Source: Micropterix aruncella (taxonomy: Eukaryota; Arthropoda; Insecta; Lepidoptera; Micropterigidae). From it: a stretch of DNA of 64,000 nt. The notes under the pieces are model-generated. The model worked only from the letters and a program-made list of their open reading frames with translations, had not been told where the DNA came from and made no database searches. A program made the position numbers and the translations under genes. Positions 46,203-57,149 of this stretch are shown here, piece after piece. Numbering within the stretch: position 1 is the first letter of the stretch; each line of letters opens with the position of its first letter. The stretch is taken from NCBI GenBank assembly GCA_944548615.1, contig OX155965.1, positions 18,906,201 to 18,970,200 on the forward strand. Reading direction: 5' to 3'.

Positions 46203-48001
46203 CTATCGTAATTATATTAATAATAATAAATAAAAAATAATTTTGCGAAATTTCATAATATTTGCTGGTTCATGGTAATTATATATTTTGACGTTCCATG
46301 GATACCAAAAAGTACTTGTCTTATTGTCTATCCCTCAACCTGTCAGTCTGTCTGTGTGTGTTTGTACCCGCGGCTGGAGCCTCACCTACTAGACTAATTT
46401 CTCTAAAATTTGACCCGTTCTTAAACGCCAATTTAAAAATTGTTTCAATGCGTTAAATTGAAAAGTCGCAAGTGGGGTAAAATTCTACCCCACTAAGTAT
46501 AAAATAAAGCTTAACCCATATAATCTCATTGGTGCTTGGGCGTTTGGCGTATGCGGACCGGCATCATGTAGCTTTTTATACGTTTTAAGATACTGCAGTT
46601 TTTGTGCCTACGTTTTACCCCACTTAGTGTTTTTTTTAGTTTTAGGTGCTTTAAAATTTTGTTCGTTTTGTTTAAATTAAAACTCTATTTATTACCACTA
46701 AATAACTAAAAGTAGATCAAGTTGTTAAAGTATTATAATAGTTTATTTCTTTTTCCGATGATGGTACGTAGTAAGAAATTACAGAGAATATTTGTAGTGT
46801 TTGGCAGGCTACTTTTTATATTTCTCTCCGCTACTTTTTTACTAGTAATATTTGACTGTTTGCCATGTTTAAGGACTGTTTCATTCAATTAAAAAATAAT
46901 ATGGACATATTTATAACTGTTTTTTACCTAAACATTCAAAACTTTATAGGTCAATGATTGTTACAAAATTCGCTTGTAAATATCTCGAAGAACCGAAAAT
47001 CTGGAAAACAGAATCATAAATTTAATCAGTTCTTCCCATTAACAAATAGGTACAATATGTTGGCTAAATCATTTTTGAAATTTGTCAACCGTTCTTATCT
47101 TGAGTTATCGTGTGCACGGACAAATACATCAAAGACGTCCGTTTGTAAGACAACTCCCATTTCCATTGCAGGAACGGAACCCTAAATTTAATCAGTTCTT
47201 CCCAGTTATGGATATAACCATCGATAGTATATCGATGGATATAACCTATCGGCGAAAGATTTTTGAAATCAAAAACGCAAACTCGAGTTATTGTGCGCAA
47301 AGGCAAATAACCACACAGCGAAAATGTGCCTTCCATCTTTGGTTATAAGGCTTCGCTTTGCTCCACCAAGAACTATTGCTTTAGCAAGAGATCTCTTGCT
47401 TTGCTTCATTCATTGATGAATATAAATCTCTGATTTTATTTTCTTTTCAATTTTGCCATTGTATTCCTACCCCTGGGTAATACAAAATGTATAATCATCA
47501 TCATCATCATCATCATCATCATTGTTTATGTGACATTAATTTTAACTATTATTTTGTGATATGAAAATAAAATGAAAGTCGAGAAAAAATACACAGTACA
47601 TTTTTGGAATATTAATGGTTTTCGGGGTGTGGCGTGAAAAATTACAATACTATACATCTTAACCGTATATATTGCAATACACACACACAATATATACAGT
47701 ATAAATTTAAATGTATCGTACGTGACACCTTTCCCTATTTATACATACTGTATTTTACAACTGCATTGTATTTGTATTGTACCTACTGTACGAACCGTAA
47801 TTCATAGTGCTATAATTCTACAAAATTCCTTTGAAAACCTTATCCCCGTCGGTAAATCTAAAAACTTTTTAATAAAAAGTAAATATATTGAAAATAATAA
47901 AAAAAAAACTGCGGATACAGAAAGTTAATTGTTGTATTTATAATTATTTTTATTACGGTTTTTTAATGAAATATTTGTTATTTATGTATTTATCCATATA
48001 G
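46203..48001. other. Gene-free DNA with small palindromes and a (CAT)n run
   Basis: A palindrome agtggggtaaaattctacccc at 46471-46494 recurs as ttaccccacttagtg near 46615, perhaps the ends of a MITE of about 150 bp. There is an inverted pair ggatataaccatcgatagta / tatcgatggatataacc near 47211-47245 and a (CAT)n run at 47494-47521. No frame was recognised (46958-47348 contains several overlapping open frames). Confidence 0.45.
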
Positions 48002-48245
48002 ATATATGTATATTTCCACAATGTACTCCATCAGACCTTTCATTTGACACTATACACGATAATTTTATGTATTTTTTTTGACATTTGGACATTTAGACAA
48101 GTATTTCTTGACATTTTGACATGTTAGGTACCGACAGTTTGGGATGACATAGTAGTTCTAACAATATCACACTCTTCTATTATAAATCGGTTCAAGCGTT
48201 TAGAAGTTATGGTGGTATAAAAAAATAGGGTTTTGTCATTAATAT
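48002..48245 (+). repeat. Dispersed repeat family Q
   Basis: The order is gtatatttccacaatgtact, cagacctttcatttgacact, gacatttggacatttagac, 'gatgacatagtagttctaac' and aaatcggttcaagcgtttag followed by aagttatggtgg. It matches 54100-54325 in reverse orientation and 48480-48640 in part. The 'aaatcggttcaagcgtttagaagttatggtgg' style ending is typical of insect RTE/SINE 3' ends. Confidence 0.7.
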
Positions 48246-48479
48246 ATACCGGATTTTTTCCGAGTGAAATCGCGTTGTTTTATAATTTTCCAAAATATTG
48301 GATTGGAATAAATTCGTGAGGACCAAAAACGGTTATTTAAAAATCGGTAATTTTTTGTGCAGTGTAATGATTAAACACTTTATATAATTTATCTAATCCT
48401 GACAGACGTGAAGAGGAAGAAAGACAAACTAAACTGTCAAATGATGAATGTCAACACGCACCGCATAACATTGCGATTT
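48246..48479. other. AT-rich spacer between Q copies
   Basis: Nothing recognised. Confidence 0.4.
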
Positions 48480-48640
48480 ATATTAAAGACGCTGCTTTCT
48501 CCTTACATGAGATCAAGGGGTGCCGGCACGTGCCCTATGACATTTGGGAGGACAAAACGATTCTAACAATACGATACACTTCTAAATCGGTTCAAGCGTT
48601 TATAAGTTATGGTGGAACAAAGAAACGGTAAACATACATT
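48480..48640 (+). repeat. Repeat family Q, partial copy
   Basis: Has gacatttgggaggacaaaac, gattctaacaatacgatac, aaatcggttcaagcgtttat and aagttatggtggaacaaaga, then aacggtaaacatacattga. The 5' half is absent. Confidence 0.65.
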
Positions 48641-50149
48641 GATGAATCCTGAACACATATCTTCCATTTGGGGGGCAGTCGTGTAAAAAGGAATCGATTA
48701 CAAAGTATTTTTCTTATGAGTTTTCCTCTTTGACATATTGTAAGAATTTCTTTTTATGAGTACGGAATTAAAATATAATCTATTCTTATATATTTAATTG
48801 TATAGAATTGTATTCGGCGCAAAATTGTCTCTCGTCTACTAAAAGAATAATACATCTTCGTCATGGGTATTATTCTTTTTAGATACATTCATCTAAATAT
48901 ACGCAAGGGAGGGGGGGGGGGGGAACTGAACCTATCATTTTGTACGACTTTTGTTTTAAATTTTAGTCTTTGGGAAGGCAAATTAATCCCTCTACAAATA
49001 TTTAAATTCCTAATATTAATATGTATCCAGATATTTTCGTTTTGGAAATTTTGCGGCGGTTTCAATTCTGTAAATTTAGCAAGAATAGTTATATAATTGA
49101 TTATATAGCGTATTCGTTTGCTCATCAATGGAGTACTACGATCTGGCAACTAGGATTTTAGAACGAAGCGCAACTCATACTTCCAAAAAAATATTAAAAT
49201 ATTCTTTCAAAGCCTATTTCAAAAATCAGATAGACGGCACTATTAAATGGATATTATTATTGTTAAATTATTCGGTTTTTATAATCAATCAATCCTTTAT
49301 GTAAAACATTCGTTGTCAATGTAATTATAGATGGCCAAATAAATTGCTATTAGTTTGCCGTCAATGCTATCAGCACCGGTGCAAAAGGGTTGCCGAAATG
49401 TACAATAGAGTTAAGCAGTCTAATACCATATATAATTAATGGTTATATTTTATTTTAGTTCCGCACATACAAAAATAAATTCTTAAAATTTATATAGCCT
49501 AGAAAAATTCAATGAAAATTTATATCATCGTTTTCGTACTACCGGTAGTCGGTTCCTTTTTTTTAAAAGTTTTATCTAAATAAAGTTTTGTACTTGTATA
49601 TTTGATCGTTTCGATTCTAATAATAACTGCTATCCACTGATTCGAAAATACAGGAAATATTTTCCACTTCCATAACAAAGGTACAAAAGCGCGCCGTCCA
49701 CACGTAGCATTTCGTTTAGGCCACACCCACCTAAGTGGTGCTACAGTCGAGTTTTCAGTGAAAAGCTTGGCGTTTTCCCTCCCCCTCTGCAGCGAGGGGG
49801 CCGCCTAGCTCCGTCCCTGTCTGCTTTTAACGCTCTCCGGGGGTAGATATGAATCTTTCGTGATCGTTACCGGTTATTACCGGTACGGCTTTTATTTCAG
49901 GAAGCCATTTCAAGGAATCGCAGGTATGTAAGCAACGTAGGGTTGCTTCACGAAATTATTATGTTGGTAAGAAAATACGGATAGGTTGAATCGGTGGCGC
50001 AACCGCAGTGGAGTACGTCAAACGGCTTGTTCATGCTGCAGCGATGTATGAGGACTAGGGTAGGTTGGTTGGGTAGCTTGTATCGATGAACCGTGATGTA
50101 GCCATCAACCGGGCTATTATTTGTATACCCTGGCTGCTTCTGGTAGGTG
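48641..50149. other. Gene-free DNA with a poly-G run
   Basis: A G run lies at 48908-48922. Positions 49690-49900 are GC-richer (cctctgcagcgagggggccg) and contain accggttattaccggtac, a small palindrome. Open frames at 48863-49096 (+), 48889-49149 (-) and 49520-49726 (-) lack recognised motifs. Confidence 0.4.
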
Positions 50150-50780
50150 ATTTGAAGTTGTTACTACTACGGGCGAATCCGCCAGCCCAACTAGAGCTGT
50201 CAACTATAACGGGCGAACCCGTCGCCTCAGGAAGCTTTAACGATATTAGATCGTTCTGTCTCCCGTGAGGTGAGCGCAGAAGACTTGGGACGAAAAACAA
50301 TCCACTGTCTAGTTACGCCACTCACCCGTAAAAAGCCAACGCCTTACTGCGAGATAACCAGGTTAATCAACCAGCGGGCCGACACTCGCTCCCTTACTTC
50401 AAGTTGCAACCAGATTACTCTGGTCTTCCGACCGGCTACAGGTCCGAGGTCGCTTGCGCGGTACTCTTCCTTTGCTTAGCGGTGATACGTTGTCTAACAA
50501 ATCTATCGCAGTCCTTTGCCCGGCTGTTCACCTGGTATCGGGTAGTCGATTGGTCGTTTCAAGAGCAGTTGCCGTAATGTTAATAACTACCCCCCGCTCT
50601 ATAGGAAACAATACTGTTTCCAGACTCTCCGGCTGTCGGGTCCGGAGTCCCACCCGGGCTCGTACTTCTGCGTGGAGGCTGCCGGATGGGTGTTGACCTG
50701 TGAGTTTGGGGTTTGACCGACCCTGAGCGCATGGGTCTTAGTGGCATAACTGCAACAGAGCCCATTAGCTCCCGATTGCT
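50150..50780 (+). repeat. GC-rich repeat family G, near full-length copy
   Basis: Contains the opening actagagctgtcaactataa/cgggcgaacccgtcgcctca, preceded by a second short copy of 'actacgggcgaatccgcc' at 50168. Then follow gtgaggtgagcgcagaagac, agccaacgccttactgcgag, cagcgggccgacactcgctc, ttgcccggctgttcacctgg, tttcaagagcagttgccgta, gctctataggaaacaatact, ggaggctgccggatgggtgt, ctgagcgcatgggtcttagt and the end 'gcccattagctcccga'. Relative to 60411-61080, the block around the 'gcgcaaaccgtccagaagcg' motif is missing. No stable ORF spans it. Confidence 0.75.
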
Positions 50781-50839
50781 GGGTTGACAGTCAGGAATGA
50801 AAATGCCTTAAAGAGATTGAGCAAGAATATAGAAATATT

Positions 50840-51640
50840 AAGCCAGCGTCCTACCCTGGCTCTCACTTCTGCATGGAGGCCGCCGGCTGGGTGTTGACCC
50901 GGAGTATGACCGACCCTGAACAAATGGATTTTAGTGGCCAAACTCCAACAGGGCCCATTAGCTCCCGAAAATCCCAGCCCAGGATGGTATAACGATATCA
51001 GATCATTCTTTCAATGGTCGGGTGAACGCAGAGATTTGGGGACGAAACAGAATGCCATCGAACTACGCCAACATGCCCGTGACAGTCCAACGCCTTACTG
51101 TGAGGCACTGGAAAGTGAACATACCAGATTTGGCCGGATATCTCAGTCCTTCCGTCTGCTCGCGGGTCGCTATCGTTGCCTCTACCTGATGTTAGCGGTA
51201 ATTCAGTTCGAATTAATCGCAGACCTTGGCGCCCTTTACCCGTCTTTCACATGGAATGAGGTGGCAGACGAGTCGAGTCGTTTTAAGAGTAGCTGACATC
51301 AGGTCAACAACCATCCCCGCTGCTTAGGAAACGAATAAGATCATTTTCATACCTTCCCCCCCCCCCCCCGCCCCCAGGTATTTGCCGGAGTGCACAGTCG
51401 AAGCCGCACGACGCGCAAACCGTCCAGCAGTGCCCGAAGGTCATCCCCAGAGGATCCGCCATGTCCACGACACAGCCACGACAAGGAAAACAAATTCCTT
51501 TTCTGGTTTGACCCTCTTCGATGATGCTACCTGAGGGGGGTTGAACCGTAAGTTTGGCCGTTCCAAGATAACGAGCAGGTCATCATGGCCCAAACTCCAC
51601 AGAATCGTTAGTTGTGCATTGGTCTTGTCGTGTACCTCCA
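50840..51640 (+). repeat. GC-rich repeat family G, degenerate second unit
   Basis: It starts with a 3'-end piece (ggaggccgccggctgggtgt ... gggcccattagctcccgaaa). It then runs into a new 5'-type part (ataacgatatcagatcattc, 'gtgaacgcagagatttgggg', gtccaacgccttactgtgag), a C run (51355-51369) and a late part (gcgcaaaccgtccagcagtg). The order is that of two tandem units with a partial junction. An open frame, 50934-51296 (+), is probably incidental. Confidence 0.65.
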
Positions 51641-51949
51641 TCGATGTTACAGACCCCCACCTCCCGCACCGTTGGTCACACCGGAGACAGCCTTGTTCCG
51701 CTCGAGCCCGCTGCTATCGTAAATGGTTAGGGGATTCTGTGCTTGCCTCAATATAGCACGGTCTCTATGAAGCCATACACGGGCGAACATAAGTGTCGAC
51801 ATGTCGACGCGGAGGCGATGAGCAAGTTTCAAATTTCTGCGATAAATTACACGCTTTTAAGCTTTATAACACTTGATGAGCAGCGATTTTACCTCGATGG
51901 ATCATACCTGCTTTGATAGTGTTAACTCACTCACACGCGACCCGCTCCC
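51641..51949. other. GC-balanced DNA up to the second gap
   Basis: Partly GC-rich (ttccgctcgagcccgctgct). It may be further family-G-adjacent sequence, but I could not match it to the other copies. Confidence 0.35.
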
Positions 51950-52149
51950 NNNNNNNNNNNNNNNNNNNNNNNNNNNNNNNNNNNNNNNNNNNNNNNNNNN
52001 NNNNNNNNNNNNNNNNNNNNNNNNNNNNNNNNNNNNNNNNNNNNNNNNNNNNNNNNNNNNNNNNNNNNNNNNNNNNNNNNNNNNNNNNNNNNNNNNNNNN
52101 NNNNNNNNNNNNNNNNNNNNNNNNNNNNNNNNNNNNNNNNNNNNNNNNN
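51950..52149. other. Assembly gap (200 N)
   Basis: Exactly 200 N placed just downstream of tandem family-G sequence. True length unknown. Confidence 0.99.
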
Positions 52150-52884
52150 GCTGTATATAATAATGGCATATGTCAAATCGTGCAAAAAGCATAATGACAA
52201 GCAAATCAAAACAGCTCGTATCTGCGAAACCAAACTAGCTACATATACCGTTTTCAAATTGGACGTGTGTCAAAGAAAAATTAATCGAATTTTGTTTTAA
52301 AAAAAGCCATTTCCAAATGACCGCATACATTTTATATTTTCATCTCCAATCATTTATTTTTCCTAAGAATTTAAAACTTTAGCCAAATTTCTAGCCACAT
52401 TATACACTACCATCAAAAACGGTAACATTTTTTACTGGAAATATTGTGGTTTAAACATAACGTCTTTATCATGAATGTATTTATATATCTTTATATATCG
52501 CATGCACTGCAAGTTCAAAAAAACAGTTATCAGGTTTCGCTTATTTATTAGAATAATAACATTTAGTATAGAATGAAACAGGACGGAGTTTTCTCAAACG
52601 TTTTCACAGAACTAGTCTGCCATATCTACTCATATCTACATTTCTGTGTGTCATATCTACATTTTGGGTTTGCCAGGGTAACCTAGAGACCTACTTCACT
52701 TGATTTGGCGATTGATGATGATAATGGCCTCCTAGCTGGTTTAAAGCTAAAGCGTCCATAGCGTTTCAAGGTTCAGTTTAAATTATGAGTTCGCTCAATA
52801 TTTTTTTTCAGAATTTTAGAATGATTATTTTTCTTTGTAAACAAAGTATTTTTTCAGTAGAAAAAGCGCTTAACGAATTCCCCC
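52150..52884. other. AT-rich gene-free DNA
   Basis: Has a short 'tcatatctacattt' duplication at 52628-52665. No gene seen. Confidence 0.4.
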
Positions 52885-53580
52885 CCCCCCCCTCAACAAT
52901 TTCGAAGATACAAATATGATTGACCACATTTAAAAAAAAAAACCTGCAAGCAGACAACCCCCCCCCCCCCCTTCCCACGCGCGAAACTCCTCAAGCCCCC
53001 CTCTAACCCCTTCTCTAACGTCCCCAAAGCCCCCGTAACCCCTCCCCCCCCCCACCACCGCCAACTCCTCCCTCCCCCTTTTCTACCACCCCCCCCTCCC
53101 CACCCAATAGTGATTGTGTCGTGACTATAATAGCAAAAGTAGTATTTTTGGTGTTTTGTAGTATTTCCGTGGTATTAAAAATTGTATCTTTCCTATAAAT
53201 GATGTATTATTTTCGTATTAAAAAAAAATGCGTCGCTTGATTACGAGATATTCTGAAATTTCACAAGGTGATTCGGTCCATCAAGGCATATGTGTACCGA
53301 ATTTCTGCAACCTTTTCAGCTCTTGCCATGACCGAATGATGCCTGCATGCCAAATTTCAGCTCAATCGGATGAAGCGTTTGGGTGCTATCATCAAAGAAT
53401 ACACACATATACACACACACCCACACACAGACGAACAGACTCACAAACAGACCAGTCTGGAAATGGTCTTAATCGTCTCGGGAGGGCTCAAGATGTAATA
53501 TCCGTCTTCATCTCAAAAAAAAAAATGCGCGTTCACAATACTTTCGCTCTGCCGGGAAAATAAAATAAGGACTGTAAGTA
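52885..53580 (+). repeat. Dispersed repeat family T, long copy
   Basis: Matches 25835-26480 in order: C runs with cacgcgcgaaactcctcaag (52960-53105), atagtgattgtgtcgtgact, gtagtatttccgtggtatt, 'gagatattct', ttcggtccatcaaggcatat, cttgccatgaccgaatgatg, cctgcatgccaaatttcagc, a (CA)n run (53400-53430), cagtctggaaatgg and taatcgtctc. The poly-C head is longer here than in the 25.8-kb copy. Confidence 0.75.
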
Positions 53581-54099
53581 CCACAACACGGAGGAAAAAC
53601 GAACAAAGTCAAGATTCTTTTCCTGTCGGTGATGTAGATATGTACATTAAAGAAATACACATTTTCACAAGAAGATTCCCAAAAAATGCTGCCGGCAAAA
53701 CCAGTGTAAATGTGTTTATAAGTTTATGGCGGTCGGCATTAAATGAAATAAACCAGACGCGCGTTAATGTGAAGCTGAAAACTGGAATCTGAAAACACAT
53801 TATGCAATACGCGTTCGCCGCTGTCAATTAAAGCTTTTTTATATGTTTCAGTAGACTGAAATTCGCAAAGGTCAAAGCGAGCGAATCCCTCGATGCCGTG
53901 AAGGTCATTTTTGTAATAGTATTAATAGACTTTGTGTATTTTGAGTGCAGAGATCGTATAGTCGATATATGTTGATTGAATGTCATTCAAGGCATCAGTG
54001 ACGCGTTAGTGACGCATCAACTGAAGTGCGCAACCTACATTTTTACCTGGCTGCCCAACAAAATAGGAGTGTAATGTGTTCAGGGTTTATCTAAGTATG
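53581..54099. other. GC-balanced, apparently single-copy DNA
   Basis: No repeat family or frame was recognised. The minus open frame 53609-53827 is not convincing. Motifs such as cgccgctgtcaattaaagct and gtgacgcgttagtgacgcat (a short direct repeat) make it look like conserved non-coding DNA, but that is a visual impression only. Confidence 0.3.
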
Positions 54100-54325
54100 T
54101 TTACCGTTTCTTTATTCCACCATAACTTCTAAACGCTTGAACCGATTTAGAAGTGTGTTGAATCGTGTTGAATATTGTTAGAATCGTTATGTCATCCGTG
54201 TACTTTAACTATCCAAATATCAAGTAAGTAGTTGTCTAAATGTCCAAATGTCAATAAATTAACATACACATAATGTGTTTAGTATCAAATGAAAGGTCTG
54301 ATTGAGTACATTCCGGAAATATACA
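54100..54325 (-). repeat. Repeat family Q, inverted copy
   Basis: On the plus strand it begins tttaccgtttctttattcca, ccataacttctaaacgcttg and aaccgatttagaagtgtg, and ends 'caaatgaaaggtctgattga' and 'gtacattccggaaatataca'. These are the complements of 48002-48245. Confidence 0.7.
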
Positions 54326-55010
54326 TGTATCTATCTATTGTCTTCTACTTCTCTCTCTTCTAATTGTCTCTCTCTCTTCTCTCTTTTCTAATTGTCTTCT
54401 ACTGTTAGTTCTACTTATCCGGTCTGTTTAGATTTTTTCATGTTAAACCAGTGAAATAATTACATTTTTTAATTTTTTAATAAGATATTATAATTAGCAG
54501 ATAAGTCAATTTAGCAGATAAGTAAATTTGTCAATCTGTTTTAATAACAGGTAATTGTGAGATACATAGTTTTACGCATTATCACCATAAATGTACCACC
54601 ACAATTTCGGACAATAAAAATATTTCTATTTCTATATCGATAAATAATATACATGTATCTATCTATATCATTAAAAAATGTAATAAAAATAATTTTAAAC
54701 ACAATATTTTACTTTCTGTGTCGGCAGTCCTGTTTTTTATTCTTTAGTATATGTTTACTTGTTGCCCAAAATTACTTGGATCTGGAAAACGTGCATTTTC
54801 CCATATATTTAAATATTTTGTAAAACTGTTATTTCTTTTGTTTCCAGAGATATAAAAAGAATAATTGCCCAAATCAAAATGAGTATTTAGGATTACTTGG
54901 ATGAAAAGACATACTTTAAGTTTGCTAAGAATGAATCACGCAATATCCTTTATTTGACGAAATAGTTGCTTTTGAAGTTTTTAATAAAAATATGTACGTC
55001 ATGCACATAC
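54326..55010. other. AT-rich DNA with a (TCTC)n patch
   Basis: A (TC)n-type stretch with a duplicated 'ttctaattgtcttctac' phrase lies at 54340-54415. No gene. Confidence 0.4.
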
Positions 55011-55260
55011 ATATGCGCCATCTAGCGGTAGGTAAAATATTGCTATAAACAATATAAGCGATATTTTACCTACCGCTAGACATCGCATCGTGCTCATATC
55101 TTTTTATATTATTTTTCAAAATTTAACAAAATAAATAATGGTTTTATTTTTTTTTATAAATTTAGTTTTTCCATTTTTTTAATCAAAAGTTTTATAGTTC
55201 GTCGTACTGATTCACCCACTACAAGGATGTCACTAATTAAAAACTCACCTGTATACGGCA
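55011..55260. mobile_element. MITE family P, head-to-head junction and second unit
   Basis: The end gcgccatctagcggtaggta/aaatat (55016-55041) faces gatattttacctaccgctag (55062-55081) across about 20 bp. It then continues as at 25038-25215 through cactacaaggatgtcactaa and ttaaaaactcacct. The left-hand unit is reduced to its terminus here. Confidence 0.7.
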
Positions 55261-55908
55261 AATACTCAGGTCCTGCTTCATGTTGATTATTTGGGAAGGG
55301 ATGATGCGGCACCGCAGTGAGCGCGCAGAATGTTGTCACACTAGTTGCGCCCGAGTCATATACAACACAACACTAAAAGGGCGTAATTAGCCAATAAGCC
55401 CAGCGAGTGATCTATTATATTTATAATGTTTTTCTTTGCAAGGGAAAATATATTTTTATAAATAATTTAAAAAATATATATAATATGTTAAATGCTCTCC
55501 ATAATATGTCACACATATATAAATTAAATACCTTTATTAAAACTATACATTTTTAATTATTACTTCGACGTAACAGACCTTCACATTTTCACAAAGTACT
55601 TTTTGTCAGATGTGGTCCTTTTTGCTATAACGGAAGAACCGTAGAGAGTAGTATAAGTGATCAATTCTTTTAGACGAGCTTTCAAGATAAATATCGAAAT
55701 TCAAGTCCATGGGATCTTTGGAGCTAGGAACGTAATATATAGGTATTGGTTGAAAAACAATGTCGAGATGTACGTGACAATGTATAGTCCATAAATTCCA
55801 TAAATTAGTAAAATATTGAAAAATTCCGTGGCGAAACTTTATTTTTACTGAAAATATATGTTTAAAATTGAATTGAATATTTTATGGAACACGTTTCCAA
55901 GAAAACTA
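55261..55908. other. Gene-free DNA
   Basis: A GC-balanced patch lies at 55255-55410; the rest is AT-rich. No frame was recognised (the minus open frame 55154-55339 lies largely in repeat P). Confidence 0.4.
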
Positions 55909-55910
55909 TA

Positions 55911-56119
55911 CGGGGTGTTATTACTGTAGGTACATTCTCAACGCTCAACGTGCGTACTCAAACCTTTATTTATCAGTCAACTTCTTCAAATTTTCTAATT
56001 TAGAAAAAAAAAGCAAAAAAAAATGTTTTTGTTTTTTCCAAAAAAAATATCTAGAGTTGCTTACTACGTTGTACTGATTCTCCCACAGAAAAAAATGCGC
56101 GTGCAGTAATAACACCCCG
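55911..56119. mobile_element. Tc1/mariner-like MITE, 209 bp
   Basis: Ends cggggtgttattactg (55911-55926) and cagtaataacaccccg (56104-56119) are perfect 16-bp inverted repeats flanked by TA (55909-55910, 56120-56121). TA target duplication and short TIRs fit Tc1/mariner. Its core (tcaaacctttatttatcagt, caacttcttcaaattttc, gtactgattctcccac) is the same as the core of MITE P at 24766-24900, which has quite different ends. Confidence 0.8.
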
Positions 56120-57149
56120 TATATTTTATTCGATCGCTTTCACCGACGTTCTTTTTAGAAACAATTAGGCAATCGAGATTCATGATGCTGTAGCGGTGTG
56201 TACGAGCTTCATGAGCTCGGCAGGTGAGTGATTAGATCCTACTTGAATTTTGGCAGGTTTACATATATACTAGGTGAGTTCTTAATTATTGACATCATTG
56301 AAGTGGGTAAGCCAGTAAAAAAAGCACCAAATAGGTGAAATAAACCGAATAAACAATATTCGCGATATTTTACCTACCGTTAAAAACATTAAAAAAAAAA
56401 ACAAATTTTCAAAAACCAATATTTTTTTTATATATTTTTTTAAAGTTTCCACCCCTGTATACATAAAACCACATTGTTCCGTAATTGTCGGAGCAATAAC
56501 AGAAAGTGACCGAATAGACCGAAGAAAACACAGTCTTTCGTAGACCTTTAAGACTCCGTATATTTTCGATGCCATAGCATAGCACTGGTGTATGGAAAAG
56601 TTAATCCGAGCCTTGTCCGAATGCTTATTGTCGCTTTATTCGACTTGGCGAATGTCTCGAAAAGCCAAACATTGGCGATTCGGTTTCAGCTTTCAGCGAG
56701 TGCGCGGGTCGTCGAACCCCACTTGGCTTCCATTGGCCAATTATTCATAATTCTGTTTGCCATTTTTCTATGACGTCATCGGTGAATCGGCGGCGGATGT
56801 CTCGTGCGCCTTTACTGCGTGTATTGGCCAAATTCCAACTGCGGAACTGAACTGAAAGATTGCGCAACCGTTTATTTGCGCTCCGGATGGCTGAAAATTA
56901 AACAAATATCGACGCTGCCGCCTGAAATAGATGTGATAATCGCCTGCCATTTGTCGGCCATACTTTTGTTTCTGTTCGGGTAGGTGTGCGTTTCTTTTAA
57001 TCAAATGGTTAGGGAAATGCGTAAACGAAAAGGTTAATAGAAAAATGTCAGTTTTTTTTAAACACGTTTTTGTCCCCCATATATTAAACAAACTACACTA
57101 AAAAGCAAAAAAATAAAATAAAAAAATAATTAACCACTCTGTTATCGAT
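56120..57149. other. Gene-free DNA with a long GC-balanced island
   Basis: A P-type end, attcgcgatattttacctac, lies at 56348-56367. Positions 56580-57010 are GC-balanced and repeat-free by eye (ttccattggccaattattca, tgacgtcatcggtgaatcgg, ggcggcggatgtctcgtg). Short open frames on both strands do not look like proteins. It is a candidate regulatory or conserved block. Confidence 0.4.
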
